From positions 540,390-604,389 of the forward strand of contig NZ_QGTG01000001.1 of NCBI RefSeq assembly GCF_003182155.1: a stretch of DNA of 64,000 bases, in the 5' to 3' direction. The position numbers were made by a program, and so were the translations under genes. The notes beneath the pieces are model-generated. The model worked only from the letters and a program-made list of their open reading frames with translations, was not told where the DNA came from and searched no databases. Below, piece after piece: positions 26,162 to 37,023 of the stretch (position 1 is its first letter; the number at the start of each line of letters is the position of its first letter). The DNA is from Chitinophaga sp. S165. Its GTDB lineage: Bacteria > Bacteroidota > Bacteroidia > Chitinophagales > Chitinophagaceae.

Positions 26162-26489
26162 GATAGCAGGATTAATGTATATGATTAAAATTCAGGTGTT
26201 TAGTTGTTTCAATAATCGGTCTGGTCACTCACGCTGGCTCGAGGGTATTAGGTTTCTCCAATCGGGAGGGGCATTGCTACTCCCGCACAATAACAACATT
26301 AAATATATAAAATTATATTAAACATTAGCAAGCACTCACTGAACACTTTTCAAATATATTGATTCTCAGTGTTTTGCCGGGTTAACAAATTGCTATTTAA
26401 TGATTGTTACTGAGTTGTACTGGATAAGTTGCAGGAGAGGGCTGTCTTTATTTAAAAACCTGGCAGGGATCTCCTGCCAGGACTGGATA
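26162..26489. other. Intergenic stretch between the actin-like and terpene synthase genes
   Basis: An AT-rich gap of 328 bp. It holds a short hairpin, CGGGAG/CTCCCG at 26263-26285, in the likely leader of the actin-like gene, and the terpene synthase terminator at its right edge. I see no gene. Confidence 0.5.
26453..26481 (-). terminator. Terminator of the terpene synthase gene
   Basis: CCTGGCAGG and CCTGCCAGG form the stem of a hairpin 9 bp past the stop. On the minus strand it is followed by TTTTTAAATAAA. Confidence 0.88.
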
Positions 26490-27464
26490 CTACCTGTTCA
26501 TGTAATTAAATTCATACCTGGCCGTGTCGTAGATCGACCAGTCCATGAAACCGCGGACCATCGTACCTAACGCATCCAGATGGCGCTGGATGGCAAAGTC
26601 AATGTGTGGGCCGAACGAAGGCAGCTGGGTTCGCAGTTCATTAAACAATGCTATTTCCCGGTTATGGATAGCAGCTGTTTCTGCGATGGCTTCTTCAAGG
26701 CTGATCTGCTGTTCGTGCTCAATTACGACTACCAGATTATGATCATCTCCATGCGCCAGCTCTTTTGAGAGCGAGAAGAGATCATTGGCCCAACAGACAG
26801 CACGGCGGGCCAGATCGACCAGTTTCTGGAACTGTTCATTCTGGAGCACAAAAATGGGCAGGTAAGTCTGAGCTGCCACTTCAAGCATGTCAGTACCCAG
26901 GTTAGCGCCACTAAAGAATGGCCGCATCTGCATGTACTGAAATACGGAAGGGTGCTTTTGTTGTTTGGCATTTTCAGCCTCCCAGACAGCCGCCTCAAAA
27001 GTGGCTTTCAGACTGAGGGTGAACTGGCACTGCCATGATACAGTGCTCAGTTGCCGCATCTTGTTCCAGAAATCGCTGAGGGCGGCCAGTACCGGATTTG
27101 ACGCCCGGTCAATGGACTTGTCATACCGCAGCACGTTGACGAAATCAGTAATGACCTGCTGAAGGTATTTCTGTTCCCTGTAACCGGCCGTTTCAGGCGT
27201 TACATGGTCAAGCAGATCATCCAGTACGAAAAGCCATGTGTTAAGGTCATTGGCCGTACATAGAAAATCCAGGTCAGCATCCGGGTAAGTCCGGGCTGTC
27301 ATCCAGGCAAATTTGTACTTACGGAAACGATCATACGCTTCATCGGACTGTAACAGGTTAAATTCCTGTAACCACGATGCTGTGTGCTGATCAATCTCAG
27401 ACACGAAAGGACTGATCTTTGCCTCAAACGGGCAATCCAGTAATGGAACGTTAATTGGTTGCAT
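26490..27464 (-). CDS. Class I terpene synthase
   Basis: Cyclises a prenyl diphosphate, probably farnesyl or geranylgeranyl diphosphate, to a terpene. From the ATG at 27464 (MQPINVPLLD) the protein has 324 residues, normal for bacterial class I cyclases. The metal-binding motifs are intact: DDLLD at residues 82-86, the NSE triad Asn227-Asp228-x2-Ser231-x3-Glu235 (NDLFSLSKE), and the diphosphate-sensing RY pair at Arg316-Tyr317. An upstream TTG at 27509 would add 15 residues that are not typical of the family. No prenyl transferase or oxidising tailoring enzyme lies beside it, so it may act alone on a pool substrate. The product cannot be predicted from sequence. Confidence 0.92.
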   Translation of the reverse strand: MQPINVPLLDCPFEAKISPFVSEIDQHTASWLQEFNLLQSDEAYDRFRKYKFAWMTARTYPDADLDFLCTANDLNTWLFVLDDLLDHVTPETAGYREQKYLQQVITDFVNVLRYDKSIDRASNPVLAALSDFWNKMRQLSTVSWQCQFTLSLKATFEAAVWEAENAKQQKHPSVFQYMQMRPFFSGANLGTDMLEVAAQTYLPIFVLQNEQFQKLVDLARRAVCWANDLFSLSKELAHGDDHNLVVVIEHEQQISLEEAIAETAAIHNREIALFNELRTQLPSFGPHIDFAIQRHLDALGTMVRGFMDWSIYDTARYEFNYMNR

Positions 27465-27617
27465 AAAAATTGGGTTTAAAAGTGAGAGGAGAAAAACTAA
27501 TTCAGACAAAAATGTAATGTGATGACGCGAGATAATCGCAGTCAGATAGCGTGGGAATCAGAAAGATGAGTAATTATGCAGCCGGTAATAGGAGGTGTGG
27601 GGATAGGGGATGGATGG

Positions 27618-29396
27618 TTAGAACAATGCCGGGCTATTCAGGCATTGTTTGAGTGCAACATTCAACAATTTAAAATCGACCGGTTTGATCAGGTAGGCAG
27701 TAGCGCCAGCATTAAAGGTGGCGATCCTGTCTTCCTCAAAAACATCACCGGAAATGACAATTACAGGCACTCTCTGCAGCATAGGTGTACTTCTTACGAA
27801 GGCCAGTATCTCTTCCGCATCCATGTCGGGCAGGTGCCTGTCTGCCAGGATGATATCAGGTGTATAATGATGCAATAATTCTATGGTGTCTGCACCAGTA
27901 CTGCAGGCTTCCAGCTCGCAACCAAGACGCCGGAGGTACTGTGTCAGGTAAATCCGGCTCATATCATCGTCTTCAACGACGAGCACTTTTGCGCCGGTAT
28001 AAATGCTATCGTCGATGCTGGTGCTGGTTTCAGCGACTTCCACCTGTGCAGCAGGCACTGCGCATGCCTGTAAGGGGAACGTAAAGCTGAATTCCGTTCC
28101 TTTTCCTACAACACTTTCTACCGAGATCACACCTCCCAGTAAGGTTGCAAGGTGCCGTGCAATGTGCAGTCCGAGGCCCGTACCGCCGGAAAAGCTGTTC
28201 CAGCCGGTAATGAACGGATCGAAGATAGGCGCTATCTTATCCTGGCTGATGCCTTCTCCCTGGTCTTTCACTTTGATACAACAGGAATCATTCTCAACGA
28301 TAGCCGATAATGTAATGATGCTATTGTCGGCCGTGAACTTAACTGCGTTGAACAAAAGATTATTGATGATCTGGGTAAGTTTTACTTTATCGGTCACCAG
28401 GAATGGCGGTAACTTCCGCTTATTATAGTTCAGCATAATTCGCACGCCTTTGGTAGCGGCGATGTATTGACCGGTATCTACTATATTGTCCAGCAGGCTT
28501 CTGATAGCAAAGGTTTCATTATGCACTTCATGCAGCTTTCCCGCTTCTATTCTCGACAGTTCCAGTACATTATTAATAACGTCCAGTGCATGATGACTGG
28601 CAGCACATAAGTGTTCCGCCTGTTTTACATAGTTAGTGTCATTGTTCTTGTTTGCATCCAGCAGCAACAACTGACTGATGGAATATATGGCATTGAGCGG
28701 TACACGGATCTCATGATTGGTTTCACGGAGAAAGATGCTCTTATAATTGTTGGCTTTTTCCAGTTCGGCAGTTCTGATCTGCACCTGTTGTTCCAGGTTC
28801 TCCGTATGCTCTTTCTGTGCATGTAACAATTCATCATTATGTTTTACATAGAACATAATGATCAGAATATTGAGTGATACGATCACCAGGATCGCTGAAT
28901 AATGAATAACGATCTCGCTAAGAGGATTGACATCGAGAGGAGGGATGATGCCCGCCACTTTGTTGATCTCCAGCATCACAAGGGTGATGATCGCTACAAC
29001 GATACAGGTTGTACGGAAGATCTTATTTTTTACGATCAGGAGCGATGTGCCTATAAGAAATATAGCGAGGAGACTGGCTTCTACATTATCTGACAATAAA
29101 CAACCAAAATAGAATGTTGCTGCATTATGTATCATCTGCAGATAGAATGCTGCAATATCATATTTCCGTTTTTTATTCAGGAATATCACGTAGAAACACG
29201 CAGAACCTTCTACGAGGGTGCCTAAAAAAAGACCGAGCTGTCCAGAGATAAGGTAAAAGAGCAATCCAAAGAATATTGCCGATACACCGGTTATTATGGC
29301 GAGTAAATTTACTTTAATGATCCTGCTCTTTTCCTTAAGATCTATGGTGTCTGCTCCTATCAGGGTAATCGCTCGAAATATCCCCTTTACTGTCAT
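27618..29396 (-). CDS. Hybrid sensor histidine kinase / response regulator (copy 1)
   Basis: A 592-residue membrane kinase. Six hydrophobic segments span residues ~30-185 and are followed by a short coiled coil. The dimerisation domain has the phosphoacceptor His228 (LRETNHEIRVPLNAI). The ATPase domain shows NNLLFNAVKF, DQGEGIS and GGTGLGLHIARHL. A C-terminal receiver (~470-592) has acceptor Asp519 (ILADRHLPDM) and the conserved Lys571 (LIKPVD). No DNA-binding output is present, so the phosphate must pass to another protein or act by interaction. The signal is unknown. It is the paralogue of the kinase at 34108-35904, with the same domain order. Confidence 0.9.
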   Translation of the reverse strand: MTVKGIFRAITLIGADTIDLKEKSRIIKVNLLAIITGVSAIFFGLLFYLISGQLGLFLGTLVEGSACFYVIFLNKKRKYDIAAFYLQMIHNAATFYFGCLLSDNVEASLLAIFLIGTSLLIVKNKIFRTTCIVVAIITLVMLEINKVAGIIPPLDVNPLSEIVIHYSAILVIVSLNILIIMFYVKHNDELLHAQKEHTENLEQQVQIRTAELEKANNYKSIFLRETNHEIRVPLNAIYSISQLLLLDANKNNDTNYVKQAEHLCAASHHALDVINNVLELSRIEAGKLHEVHNETFAIRSLLDNIVDTGQYIAATKGVRIMLNYNKRKLPPFLVTDKVKLTQIINNLLFNAVKFTADNSIITLSAIVENDSCCIKVKDQGEGISQDKIAPIFDPFITGWNSFSGGTGLGLHIARHLATLLGGVISVESVVGKGTEFSFTFPLQACAVPAAQVEVAETSTSIDDSIYTGAKVLVVEDDDMSRIYLTQYLRRLGCELEACSTGADTIELLHHYTPDIILADRHLPDMDAEEILAFVRSTPMLQRVPVIVISGDVFEEDRIATFNAGATAYLIKPVDFKLLNVALKQCLNSPALF

Positions 29397-29521
29397 TCGC
29401 GTTCGGGTTTACTGGAATTACTTCCGGGGTTTGTTAGTGTTGTTGTTATAGGTCGTTGTGATATAAAAGTTGTCCTGCTTAGTTATATCCGGATAATTGT
29501 TCACAATATAATTAATTACCC

Positions 29522-29587
29522 GCAAAAAAAATCAAGGAGAAGCCCTTCTGCTGATAATAAAACATATCAACAGAAGGGCTTCTCCTT
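29522..29587 (-). terminator. Strong terminator after the M1 peptidase gene
   Basis: AAGGAGAAGCCCTTCTG (29534-29550) and its perfect 17-bp complement (29571-29587) are followed on the minus strand by a run of eight Ts, an intrinsic terminator. Confidence 0.93.
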
Positions 29588-29612
29588 CAACAAATAATCT
29601 TTTCGTTATACG

Positions 29613-32210
29613 TTATTTAAAATCGGTATCTGTGAGATTGCTGTTCACTTTGATCTCATCCACTTTAAAATCGATCTGTTGTCCGCCGATATTATTCTTC
29701 AGCAGGAAAGGGAACTTCACACCATTTACCTCTCTGTAATCGCTGGCTTCGATAGCGCCTGTTTCCTGTTCACCGTTACGGCTTACTTTTTTCACGAGGA
29801 AGCCTGTATTAACATCATAATAAAGCTCGGATACCAGTTCCTCATCTTCCTGTACAGTGATGAGGTAAGTATCTTTACCGTTGTCATCTGTTACGATGTT
29901 GGGAGATAAATGTATTGCAACGCCATCTTTCAGGTAGTCAACTTCCGGGATCAGTGCCAAATTGGCTTTGATACGCTCTTTTGACTCAGCATCCAGCGGT
30001 GTGGGTGCACCCATCTGTATTGCAGAAACACTGTCTCCGTTCACAACAAGTTTAGTTGCGTGTACATTCATCATCGGGATGAAAACATCCAGCAGGAACT
30101 TGTCGGGCGATTTAAATTTCTTTGTCATTTTGATCTCAGTACCCTGTACAGAACCGGTAGCGGTGATCGTCTGATCTTTAATAGCTTTCACTTTATCGAT
30201 ACCGCCGATAGCCTGTAAGTATTTATTGAGTACATCCTTCGCAGAAACATTAGCAGGTACTTTCTTGCCCGCACCGCTCCAGGTATTGTTGGACGGATCA
30301 ACATCAGGGAATGCCTTATCAGGATCTATCACAACTTTAGTGATCCTGGAATCTGAATTATGTTTAAATGTCCAGGTCCCACCACGCTGCCAGATCTCAG
30401 CAGGCAGTTTTACCGTATCGGTCTTTCCTTTGCTGTCGGTGATGGCCAGTACTACGGGAAGGGCCATCTGTTCCAGATTTTCTATGGTGATCAATGATCC
30501 TTTGGCAGGGTCATTACCTGCATATTTTACGTCTTTTACAGATTGGTCCAGCTTCCAGCTATTGAGGAACCAGCCTCTCCAGAACCAGCTTAAGTCTTCA
30601 CCTGCTACATTTTCCATCGTGCGGAAGAAATCCCACGGAGTAGGATGTTTGAACGCCCAACGGTCTATATATGTGCGGAACGCATAATCGAAGCGCTCTT
30701 TACCGAGTATATAATCACGCAGGATGCCCAGGCCCATAGCTGGCTTATAGTAAGCGCCAATGCCCAGGTAGCTGCTCTGGATCACATCGGGTGTGCTCAT
30801 GATAGGATCTCCGCTCATAGCACGGCCCATTGACTGGCCCTGTTGTTTATGATAGAACTCTCCGTTGTTGAACTCCTTACCTGAACCATCGTTGATGAAT
30901 GTATTAAATCCTTCATCCATCCATGCATATTTTCTTTCGTTGGAACCTACGATCATCGGGAACCAGTTGTGCCCGAACTCGTGATCGGTTACGCCCCATA
31001 ATCCGCCGCCGGTGCTTCTGTGGGAACAGAAAACAATACCGGGATATTCCATGCCACCTACGATACCCGCCACATTGGTAGCTACCGGATAGGTATATTC
31101 AAACCACTGTTTAGAATAGATCTCAATACAGCCTTTTACGAACTCTGTAGACCTTACCCAGCCATTAGGGGCCATGATGCTTTCTACAGGATATATAGAC
31201 TGCGCCAGTGCTTTTTTACCACTTGGCAGATTGATACGGGCTGCATCCCAGACAAATGCGGTTGAAGCTGCCCAGGCAATATCGCGTGCGTTCTTACATA
31301 CGAAGTGCCAGGAGAGCATACCACCTTTAGGTTGTGCGGCCGCTACTTCAGCGCTGTCCCTGATCATCACAGTTTTGTCGCTGTTACGTGCTTTAGCCAG
31401 TTGCGCCTGTTGCTGTGGCGTCAGTACCTGCGCTTCGTTCTGCAGTGCGCCGGAACCTGCTACGATCATCCCAGCAGGTGCAGTGATGGTATAGTCAAAG
31501 TCGCCGTACTCAAGATAGAACTCCGAAGCGCCCTGATAAGGGATAGAGTTCCAGCCCAGTACATCGTCGTACACTTCCATGCGCGGGTACCATTGTGCGA
31601 TCTCATAGATCCAGCCGTAACGTGTTTTCAGACGGCCGGTACGGTCGGTACCATATTGCGGAACCTCGTAGGCATACTCCACATAGATCTTTGCAACGCC
31701 GCCATCTGCTTTCAGGGCTTCCGGCAGGATCAGCTGCATACGGGTATCGTTGATAATATACTTAACAGGTGTTTTCTTACCGCCTATTGCTACGTTTACG
31801 GACTTGATGTTATATCCATCCGTAAAAGAGCGGTTAGCGAAACGACCGCCGGTTACCACCGATGTAGCAGCACCACGGGAGTCTTCCCTGTAGATGTTCT
31901 GATCGAGCTGTAACCACAGGAAAGGCAGTTTGTCGGGGCTGCTGTTCTTATAAGTGATGCTCACCGAACCTTCAATGCGGTGTTTGGCAGTGTCCAGCAC
32001 AACGCTGATGTTATAATCGGCCCTGTTCTGCCAGTATTTATGGCCCGGGGCGCCACTGGCACTACGATATTCGTTACCGTTGGTAGGGTAAAACAGAGGA
32101 CTAAAGGCCTCATGCTGGTCATACTTTGAAGTAGCTGTCTGTCCCACTGCATTGTGGACAAAGCTTGCCAGCAGGAAGCAGGAGCAGAGCAGGATTTTGT
32201 TGATTGTCAT
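29613..32210 (-). CDS. Exported M1-family metallopeptidase
   Basis: A zinc aminopeptidase-like protein of 865 residues if started at the ATG at 32210 ([24 protein letters not shown], a clear signal peptide). The longer frame to 32312 adds 34 residues without family character. The zinc site is HEFGHNWFP, with the distal Glu in [11 protein letters not shown]. An exopeptidase-type GGMEYPG segment comes before it, as usual in M1 enzymes. The N-terminal domain is beta-rich and the C-terminal ~180 residues form an extra domain that resembles outer-membrane lipoprotein-sorting-like folds. It probably degrades peptides in the periplasm or outside the cell. It has its own strong terminator and no obvious operon partner. 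Confidence 0.9.
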   Translation of the reverse strand: MTINKILLCSCFLLASFVHNAVGQTATSKYDQHEAFSPLFYPTNGNEYRSASGAPGHKYWQNRADYNISVVLDTAKHRIEGSVSITYKNSSPDKLPFLWLQLDQNIYREDSRGAATSVVTGGRFANRSFTDGYNIKSVNVAIGGKKTPVKYIINDTRMQLILPEALKADGGVAKIYVEYAYEVPQYGTDRTGRLKTRYGWIYEIAQWYPRMEVYDDVLGWNSIPYQGASEFYLEYGDFDYTITAPAGMIVAGSGALQNEAQVLTPQQQAQLAKARNSDKTVMIRDSAEVAAAQPKGGMLSWHFVCKNARDIAWAASTAFVWDAARINLPSGKKALAQSIYPVESIMAPNGWVRSTEFVKGCIEIYSKQWFEYTYPVATNVAGIVGGMEYPGIVFCSHRSTGGGLWGVTDHEFGHNWFPMIVGSNERKYAWMDEGFNTFINDGSGKEFNNGEFYHKQQGQSMGRAMSGDPIMSTPDVIQSSYLGIGAYYKPAMGLGILRDYILGKERFDYAFRTYIDRWAFKHPTPWDFFRTMENVAGEDLSWFWRGWFLNSWKLDQSVKDVKYAGNDPAKGSLITIENLEQMALPVVLAITDSKGKTDTVKLPAEIWQRGGTWTFKHNSDSRITKVVIDPDKAFPDVDPSNNTWSGAGKKVPANVSAKDVLNKYLQAIGGIDKVKAIKDQTITATGSVQGTEIKMTKKFKSPDKFLLDVFIPMMNVHATKLVVNGDSVSAIQMGAPTPLDAESKERIKANLALIPEVDYLKDGVAIHLSPNIVTDDNGKDTYLITVQEDEELVSELYYDVNTGFLVKKVSRNGEQETGAIEASDYREVNGVKFPFLLKNNIGGQQIDFKVDEIKVNSNLTDTDFK

Positions 32211-32360
32211 TAGCGTTTGGTTTGGAAATAGCCATAAATATAATAAAAGCCACTCAAGCACAAAGGACAAAAAGGTTAAGAGGATTGTAATTTGTATAAC
32301 AGCGGGACACACATTTGAAAAATATTATATCTTTACGATCAGAACGACATACTTTATCCT

Positions 32361-34001
32361 ATGAAATATATCCGGACAGGCATGGGCCTGTTTTTCCTGC
32401 TATTCACCAGCCAGGCTTTCGCCCAAGTACCCACCACAGCACCATCCGTACAGCTTAGCCCAGCATTCCCGGAACCAGGGGAAGGTTTTGATAAACTGGT
32501 AATGTTACCCGGCGGAAATACCTGTTACCTGCATTTCGATAAGAAACAGGGGATCGTCGCAAACATTTACAATGAGCAGCGTGCGGTTACTGCCACGGAA
32601 GTGATCAAAGGTAAATTATGGGATGCCTCCAATCTGAACGATACGGAGATCGACGGTATCTTCGCTGTTAATAACCAGGTCGTCATCTTCCTGCAACAGC
32701 TGGTAAAATATAAACCGAATCTATATCGCCTGGTACTGGACGGTACTAATGGTAAACTGGTACTGGAAGACAAGCTGGGAGAATTACCTACCGTACTGCA
32801 CCGGGACGTAATGGTACAGGACCATTTTGCTTCGCACGATTTCCATGTATCCAAAGACCCTAACAGCGGTTACTACGCCGTAGCTTCCTTTGCAGGCGGA
32901 GAATTGCAGCGTAAGGAGACAGGCGCGGAAAGAGCACAAATACTTCATTTTTCGCCTGATCATCAGCTGATAAAACAAAGTTATTATTCCGTTTCTGAAA
33001 ACTATCCTTACCTGGCTTATATGGATATGGCCGTGCAGGGAGCCGACAAAGTATATCTTGCTACCGTTGCGTTGAACAATCGCAGGAAAGATACCAGCGC
33101 CGTGGTTGTTATTTCTGCCATTGGTAAAGACGATAATCATTTCACACATACTATCCTGCCATATACGGCCAACTTTACCGATGTACATGCTTCAGTACAA
33201 TATGCATCTGCAGTGAATGGTCTGCAGGTATTACTGACCACGACCAATAACCAGTCGGCTAAAGCCGCTGTACCTGCCAGTTACCTGAACTATCTTGATG
33301 CCGGCACGCTGGCATTTAAAACTAATCAACTGCTGACCAATGAGAAGATTTCTGCCTTTGCACAACAGAAAATGAAATATACAGCTGCTTATGCCGGTCA
33401 GCCACAGGAACTGATCACATATGCAGACGGCAGCAGTACCGTACTGCTGGAAAGTATGAGCCAGTTTGCAACGAGCGGCAGCAACTCCTGGAATAAGATG
33501 CATACCAATATGAACGATATCGGTGTGAGCCGTATAGATGCAGGTGGTCATGAACAGGCAGGATATGCGCTGGTAAAAATGCAGGTGGCGAATGGCACTT
33601 ATGAACCGTTGTATTTTCACCGTAAGAAAAAAGGGCAGTGGTTCTTCCGTAACAGGATACAGGTATTGAATACGACGCCTTATCTGTCATATGAATATCT
33701 GCCAACACCTAAAGCTACTTATATCATCTTTAACGACTATCTCGCATACCTGGACCAGGGAGGTACCTACCAGGACAAAAAGCCGATGAGGTATCTGACC
33801 GAAGCGAACACTGTTTGTTACAAATGTACCGATGCTAACCAGGAAAGGTTATTCCTGTTCGGAACGCCTGAAACATTCAAAGGATATTATTGCATGCTGG
33901 GCGCATCAGATTATGATGAGAAAAAATATACTTACGCCACGATCATGATCACGCGGAAAGGAGAGGACAAGAAGGCCTGTATTGCATGGGTTAAATTCTA
34001 A
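32361..34001 (+). CDS. Exported protein of unknown function
   Basis: A 546-residue protein with a signal peptide (MGLFFLLFTSQAFAQ). It has many short strands of the type LYRLVLDGTNGKLVLEDKLG and YAVASFAGGELQ, suggestive of a beta-propeller-like or WD-like exported protein. Two cysteines near the end (VCYKCTDAN) could form a disulfide. I recognise no family. It is transcribed away from the M1 peptidase, with a short divergent gap, and ends at a bidirectional terminator shared with a hybrid kinase. A weak promoter-like pattern (TATCTTTA at 32328-32335) lies upstream but lacks a properly spaced -33 box. Confidence 0.6.
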   Translation: MKYIRTGMGLFFLLFTSQAFAQVPTTAPSVQLSPAFPEPGEGFDKLVMLPGGNTCYLHFDKKQGIVANIYNEQRAVTATEVIKGKLWDASNLNDTEIDGIFAVNNQVVIFLQQLVKYKPNLYRLVLDGTNGKLVLEDKLGELPTVLHRDVMVQDHFASHDFHVSKDPNSGYYAVASFAGGELQRKETGAERAQILHFSPDHQLIKQSYYSVSENYPYLAYMDMAVQGADKVYLATVALNNRRKDTSAVVVISAIGKDDNHFTHTILPYTANFTDVHASVQYASAVNGLQVLLTTTNNQSAKAAVPASYLNYLDAGTLAFKTNQLLTNEKISAFAQQKMKYTAAYAGQPQELITYADGSSTVLLESMSQFATSGSNSWNKMHTNMNDIGVSRIDAGGHEQAGYALVKMQVANGTYEPLYFHRKKKGQWFFRNRIQVLNTTPYLSYEYLPTPKATYIIFNDYLAYLDQGGTYQDKKPMRYLTEANTVCYKCTDANQERLFLFGTPETFKGYYCMLGASDYDEKKYTYATIMITRKGEDKKACIAWVKF

Positions 34002-34026
34002 ACAAATACTTTGACCATAGATAATA

Positions 34027-34065
34027 AAAGAGCGGCCGCCGGATCATCCGACGGCCGTTCTCTTT
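34027..34065. terminator. Bidirectional terminator
   Basis: AAAGAG-GGCCG-CGGAT and its near-complement form a long GC-rich stem with A-rich and T-rich sides, between the convergent unknown gene and the hybrid kinase. Confidence 0.85.
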
Positions 34066-34107
34066 GCTACATGACAATCTTACCTCTCACTTTTGATAAC
34101 AATAGGA

Positions 34108-35904
34108 TCAGGGATGAACATTCGCTCTCACGTATTTAGATAAGGTGGTGTGTAATGTTTTGAAATCTATCGGTTTAACGAGATAGTCATTCGCACCTGC
34201 CCTTAATAGTTCCGCACTGTTTTCCTTGAAGGCATCGCCGCTGGCAATGATCACCGGGATATTCTTCAGCTCTTCATCCCTGCGTATCTTTAACAGCGTA
34301 TCTTTACCGCTCATGCCGGGAAGATGTGAATCGAGGATAATGATATCCGGTATGGAAGCCTTCGCCATTTCCAGTCCTTCAGTACCATCCGCCGCTAAGA
34401 AGATCCGGCTGCCCATACCACTCAGGAAGCGGGACAATACCATCTGGCTCATTTTATCGTCTTCAATGATCAGGATGCTGGTATCGGTCAGGTTCACGAA
34501 GCCGGTATCATCGTCAACGGCATTGCTGAAAGATTGTTCTGTTGGCATCCTTAAGGGCAGCATGACCGTGAAGGTAGTGCCGTTGCCTACCTTGCTGTAC
34601 ACTTTGATCTCGCCGCCCATGCTGTTCACCAGGTGCCGGGTAATATGCAGTCCCAGTCCGGTCCCTTCCAGGAATATATTTCTCTCTGTAACGAAAGCAT
34701 CAAATATCTTGGACTGTCTTTCGGCTTTGATACCAGGGCCTTCATCAGTGACCTGGATGCACAACCAGTACTCACTCCTGTAAATATCAAGTGTGACGGT
34801 ACTTTCCTGCGGCGAGAACTTGATGGCGTTCGACAACAGGTTGTTCAGTGTTTTGGTAAGCAGGATCTTATCGCCCATGATGGTCTGGGGAACGCCTTTG
34901 TCAACGCTCGCGCTGACCTTAACGGCTTTGACGCTTCCTACATATCGATGCATGTTGACAATATCTTCCATCCATTCCCTAACATTTAAAGGGGCTGCCA
35001 GGGGCACATCCAGTTTGCCTGCTTCAATGCGGGAGAATTCGAGTACGTTATTGATGATATCGCGGGTATTGCAACTGGCGGCATACAGGTGGTCGGCCAG
35101 CTGGCGGATGGGAGCCAGGGAGCGGTCCTGCTCTACTTTGAGCTGCAACAGCTGACTGATCCCGAAGATGGCATTGAGCGGGGTCCGGATCTCATGGCTG
35201 GTTTCACGAACGAAAACAGTTTTTGCATCAGTGGCTTTAACCAGTTCCGTGGTCAGGTCTTCCAGGTCCCTGTTGTGCTCTTTTACGGTATCCAGCATAC
35301 GCCTGACATGGAGCATCTCACGTATCCTTAACCGGTCGATGCTTCTTATGTAGTAGTAGATGACCACCAGATCCAGGAGCAGGATCCCCGGAATACTTAC
35401 CCATCTGATAATGAACTGTGCGTTCGTATGCTCCTGGGGTGGCATAACGGGGACTATAAAGCCGTTGTACAGGTTGATCTCGCCGATAAGGAAGGCGAAG
35501 ATGGTGAAGGAGATGCTGAATACGCGCCTGGGCTTATCCTTTTCAAATACGATCAGAGAAAGCCCGAGGAGGAAGATGAACAGCAGATGTACTTCTGTTA
35601 CTTTGCCCATAATGGCGCTGTAGTACTGGATGCTGACATTGGTAATAATGATCAGCGCCAGTCCGGCGGCGGTATATTTTCCCCGGGAGTTGGTAAGGAT
35701 GACGGCCGACAATAGAAAGCAGCCTATTGCGGCAGGGGCGGAGATAGCAACACTGTGGGTTGCCATAAAGCAGCAAAGGCCGAAAGCGCCGGACATGACA
35801 GCAGTCATAAGTGCAATAGTATTCACTATTTTAACCGTGTGTCTGTCGTCTTCATTAGGTACCTTACTGTAGCCAGTCGTAGTTAGTAATTGTAATAAAT
35901 TCAT
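34108..35904 (-). CDS. Hybrid sensor histidine kinase / response regulator (copy 2)
   Basis: From the ATG at 35904 (MNLLQLLTTTGYSKV) the protein has 598 residues. The domain order is the same as in the kinase at 27618-29396: ~6 hydrophobic segments, a coiled-coil linker, a dimerisation domain with the H-box VRETSHEIRTPLNAI, an ATPase domain (NNLLSNAIKF, DEGPGI, GTGLGLHITRHL) and a C-terminal receiver with acceptor Asp in IIILDSHLPGMSG and the conserved Lys in LVKPID. The longer frame to 35961 is rich in Cys and unlikely to be real. It has no DNA-binding domain. The close similarity of the pair suggests a duplication. The signal is unknown. Confidence 0.9.
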   Translation of the reverse strand: MNLLQLLTTTGYSKVPNEDDRHTVKIVNTIALMTAVMSGAFGLCCFMATHSVAISAPAAIGCFLLSAVILTNSRGKYTAAGLALIIITNVSIQYYSAIMGKVTEVHLLFIFLLGLSLIVFEKDKPRRVFSISFTIFAFLIGEINLYNGFIVPVMPPQEHTNAQFIIRWVSIPGILLLDLVVIYYYIRSIDRLRIREMLHVRRMLDTVKEHNRDLEDLTTELVKATDAKTVFVRETSHEIRTPLNAIFGISQLLQLKVEQDRSLAPIRQLADHLYAASCNTRDIINNVLEFSRIEAGKLDVPLAAPLNVREWMEDIVNMHRYVGSVKAVKVSASVDKGVPQTIMGDKILLTKTLNNLLSNAIKFSPQESTVTLDIYRSEYWLCIQVTDEGPGIKAERQSKIFDAFVTERNIFLEGTGLGLHITRHLVNSMGGEIKVYSKVGNGTTFTVMLPLRMPTEQSFSNAVDDDTGFVNLTDTSILIIEDDKMSQMVLSRFLSGMGSRIFLAADGTEGLEMAKASIPDIIILDSHLPGMSGKDTLLKIRRDEELKNIPVIIASGDAFKENSAELLRAGANDYLVKPIDFKTLHTTLSKYVRANVHP

Positions 35905-36565
35905 GCACCAAGCATTTACGTTAAGGGGACATACAAATACGGAAATAATACAGGTTCCCAACTTGTAGTTAGTTCCATTCCGAGTTTCCTATTCAGGATT
36001 AATTAGCTAGTCAGTCAGTAATATGAATATGCAATATAGATTTTGGGGGCCAGTTCCAACTGCAATTTACATACATTCGAAATTATATCACTTAGTATAA
36101 TCAGTATACTTTTTAACAATTTTTATTTAGTTGGCCCACATATTATTTTTGTTAAGATACAATAGGCAGGTCCGGGAAGCTACCATGGCACGTGCATTAC
36201 GTGGTGTAGAGCGGCTGTCTGGTTCAGGTTGCCGCCTGGCGGCCTTGCCTGCGGAAAATGGCACCTGCGTTTAAGATCACAATAAAGCGGTAACGCATCC
36301 TGCATTTTACCATGCGAGGATACAAGGGGTGTCAAGATAGATGGTGTCATACAATCTTTAAGTTGTAACGAATGCTGATTTCGGTTAGTTGGATCGAATA
36401 TTAATTAGATAAGCGAGCTATATTATAGCTATTTAACATACACCCGTGTAAAATAGTTCAATACGCTGAAGAAAAAGTTAACTGGTTGTTAATGACTTAA
36501 GATTTCTTTCTGCCTGAAGATCTTTTTCAGAAAATCTAAATAGATTGCCGGGATAATTCCACCAC
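35905..36565. other. Gene-free stretch upstream of kinase copy 2 and the small lipoprotein
   Basis: A 661-bp divergent intergenic region, AT-rich at the edges with a GC-rich patch at ~36170-36300. I see no open frame, promoter or repeat in it that I can support. Confidence 0.5.
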
Positions 36566-36928
36566 ATGAAATATTACATATCCATTACCATCGTTGCGCT
36601 CTTCAGTTGTTATGCATGTCAGCAAACAACAACCCCGGCATCCAATGATCCATATGCACTGGCTGATACGTCAGATTACAAGCTTACTGAAACACTACAG
36701 GGACAAGGAGGTGTTTACGCCAGGACGGAAGTATACACACACAACAAAGACACAACGCGTTCTTATGTAAAGGTCTTTAGTTACAATCAGCAGGTAGCGG
36801 CCATTCAATTTTATAAGAGCAATAAGAAAGACGGACCAACGATCACCTTCAATGAAAAAGGTCAACGGCAATTAGGTACTTATTACAGAAATGATACCGT
36901 GATCGATATGCATCCGTTTAATCAATAA
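36566..36928 (+). CDS. Small lipoprotein with toxin-antitoxin YwqK-like C-terminal repeats
   Basis: A 120-residue lipoprotein with a lipobox-like SCYAC (Cys18). The mature part shows the strand repeats YVKVFSYNQQVAAIQFYKSNKKDGPTITF and QRQLGTYYRN, a pattern resembling the MORN/YwqK type seen in many small Bacteroidota proteins. Localisation to the inner face of an envelope membrane is likely. Function is unknown. It is monocistronic with a shared bidirectional terminator. Confidence 0.6.
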   Translation: MKYYISITIVALFSCYACQQTTTPASNDPYALADTSDYKLTETLQGQGGVYARTEVYTHNKDTTRSYVKVFSYNQQVAAIQFYKSNKKDGPTITFNEKGQRQLGTYYRNDTVIDMHPFNQ

Positions 36929-36977
36929 AAATGCTTAATTTTATCATCAGAGATTTACTAATCCTCTATTTATAAAA

Positions 36978-37009
36978 AAGGCCCGTATACATTTAGTACA
37001 CGGGCCTTT
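36978..37009. terminator. Bidirectional terminator between the lipoprotein and retron RT genes
   Basis: AAAGGCCCGT and ACGGGCCTTT-type arms (with one bulge) enclose a short AT loop. It lies 15 bp from the RT stop on the minus strand, so it also terminates the retron operon. Confidence 0.85.
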
Positions 37010-37023
37010 CTGTTTTCATTACT

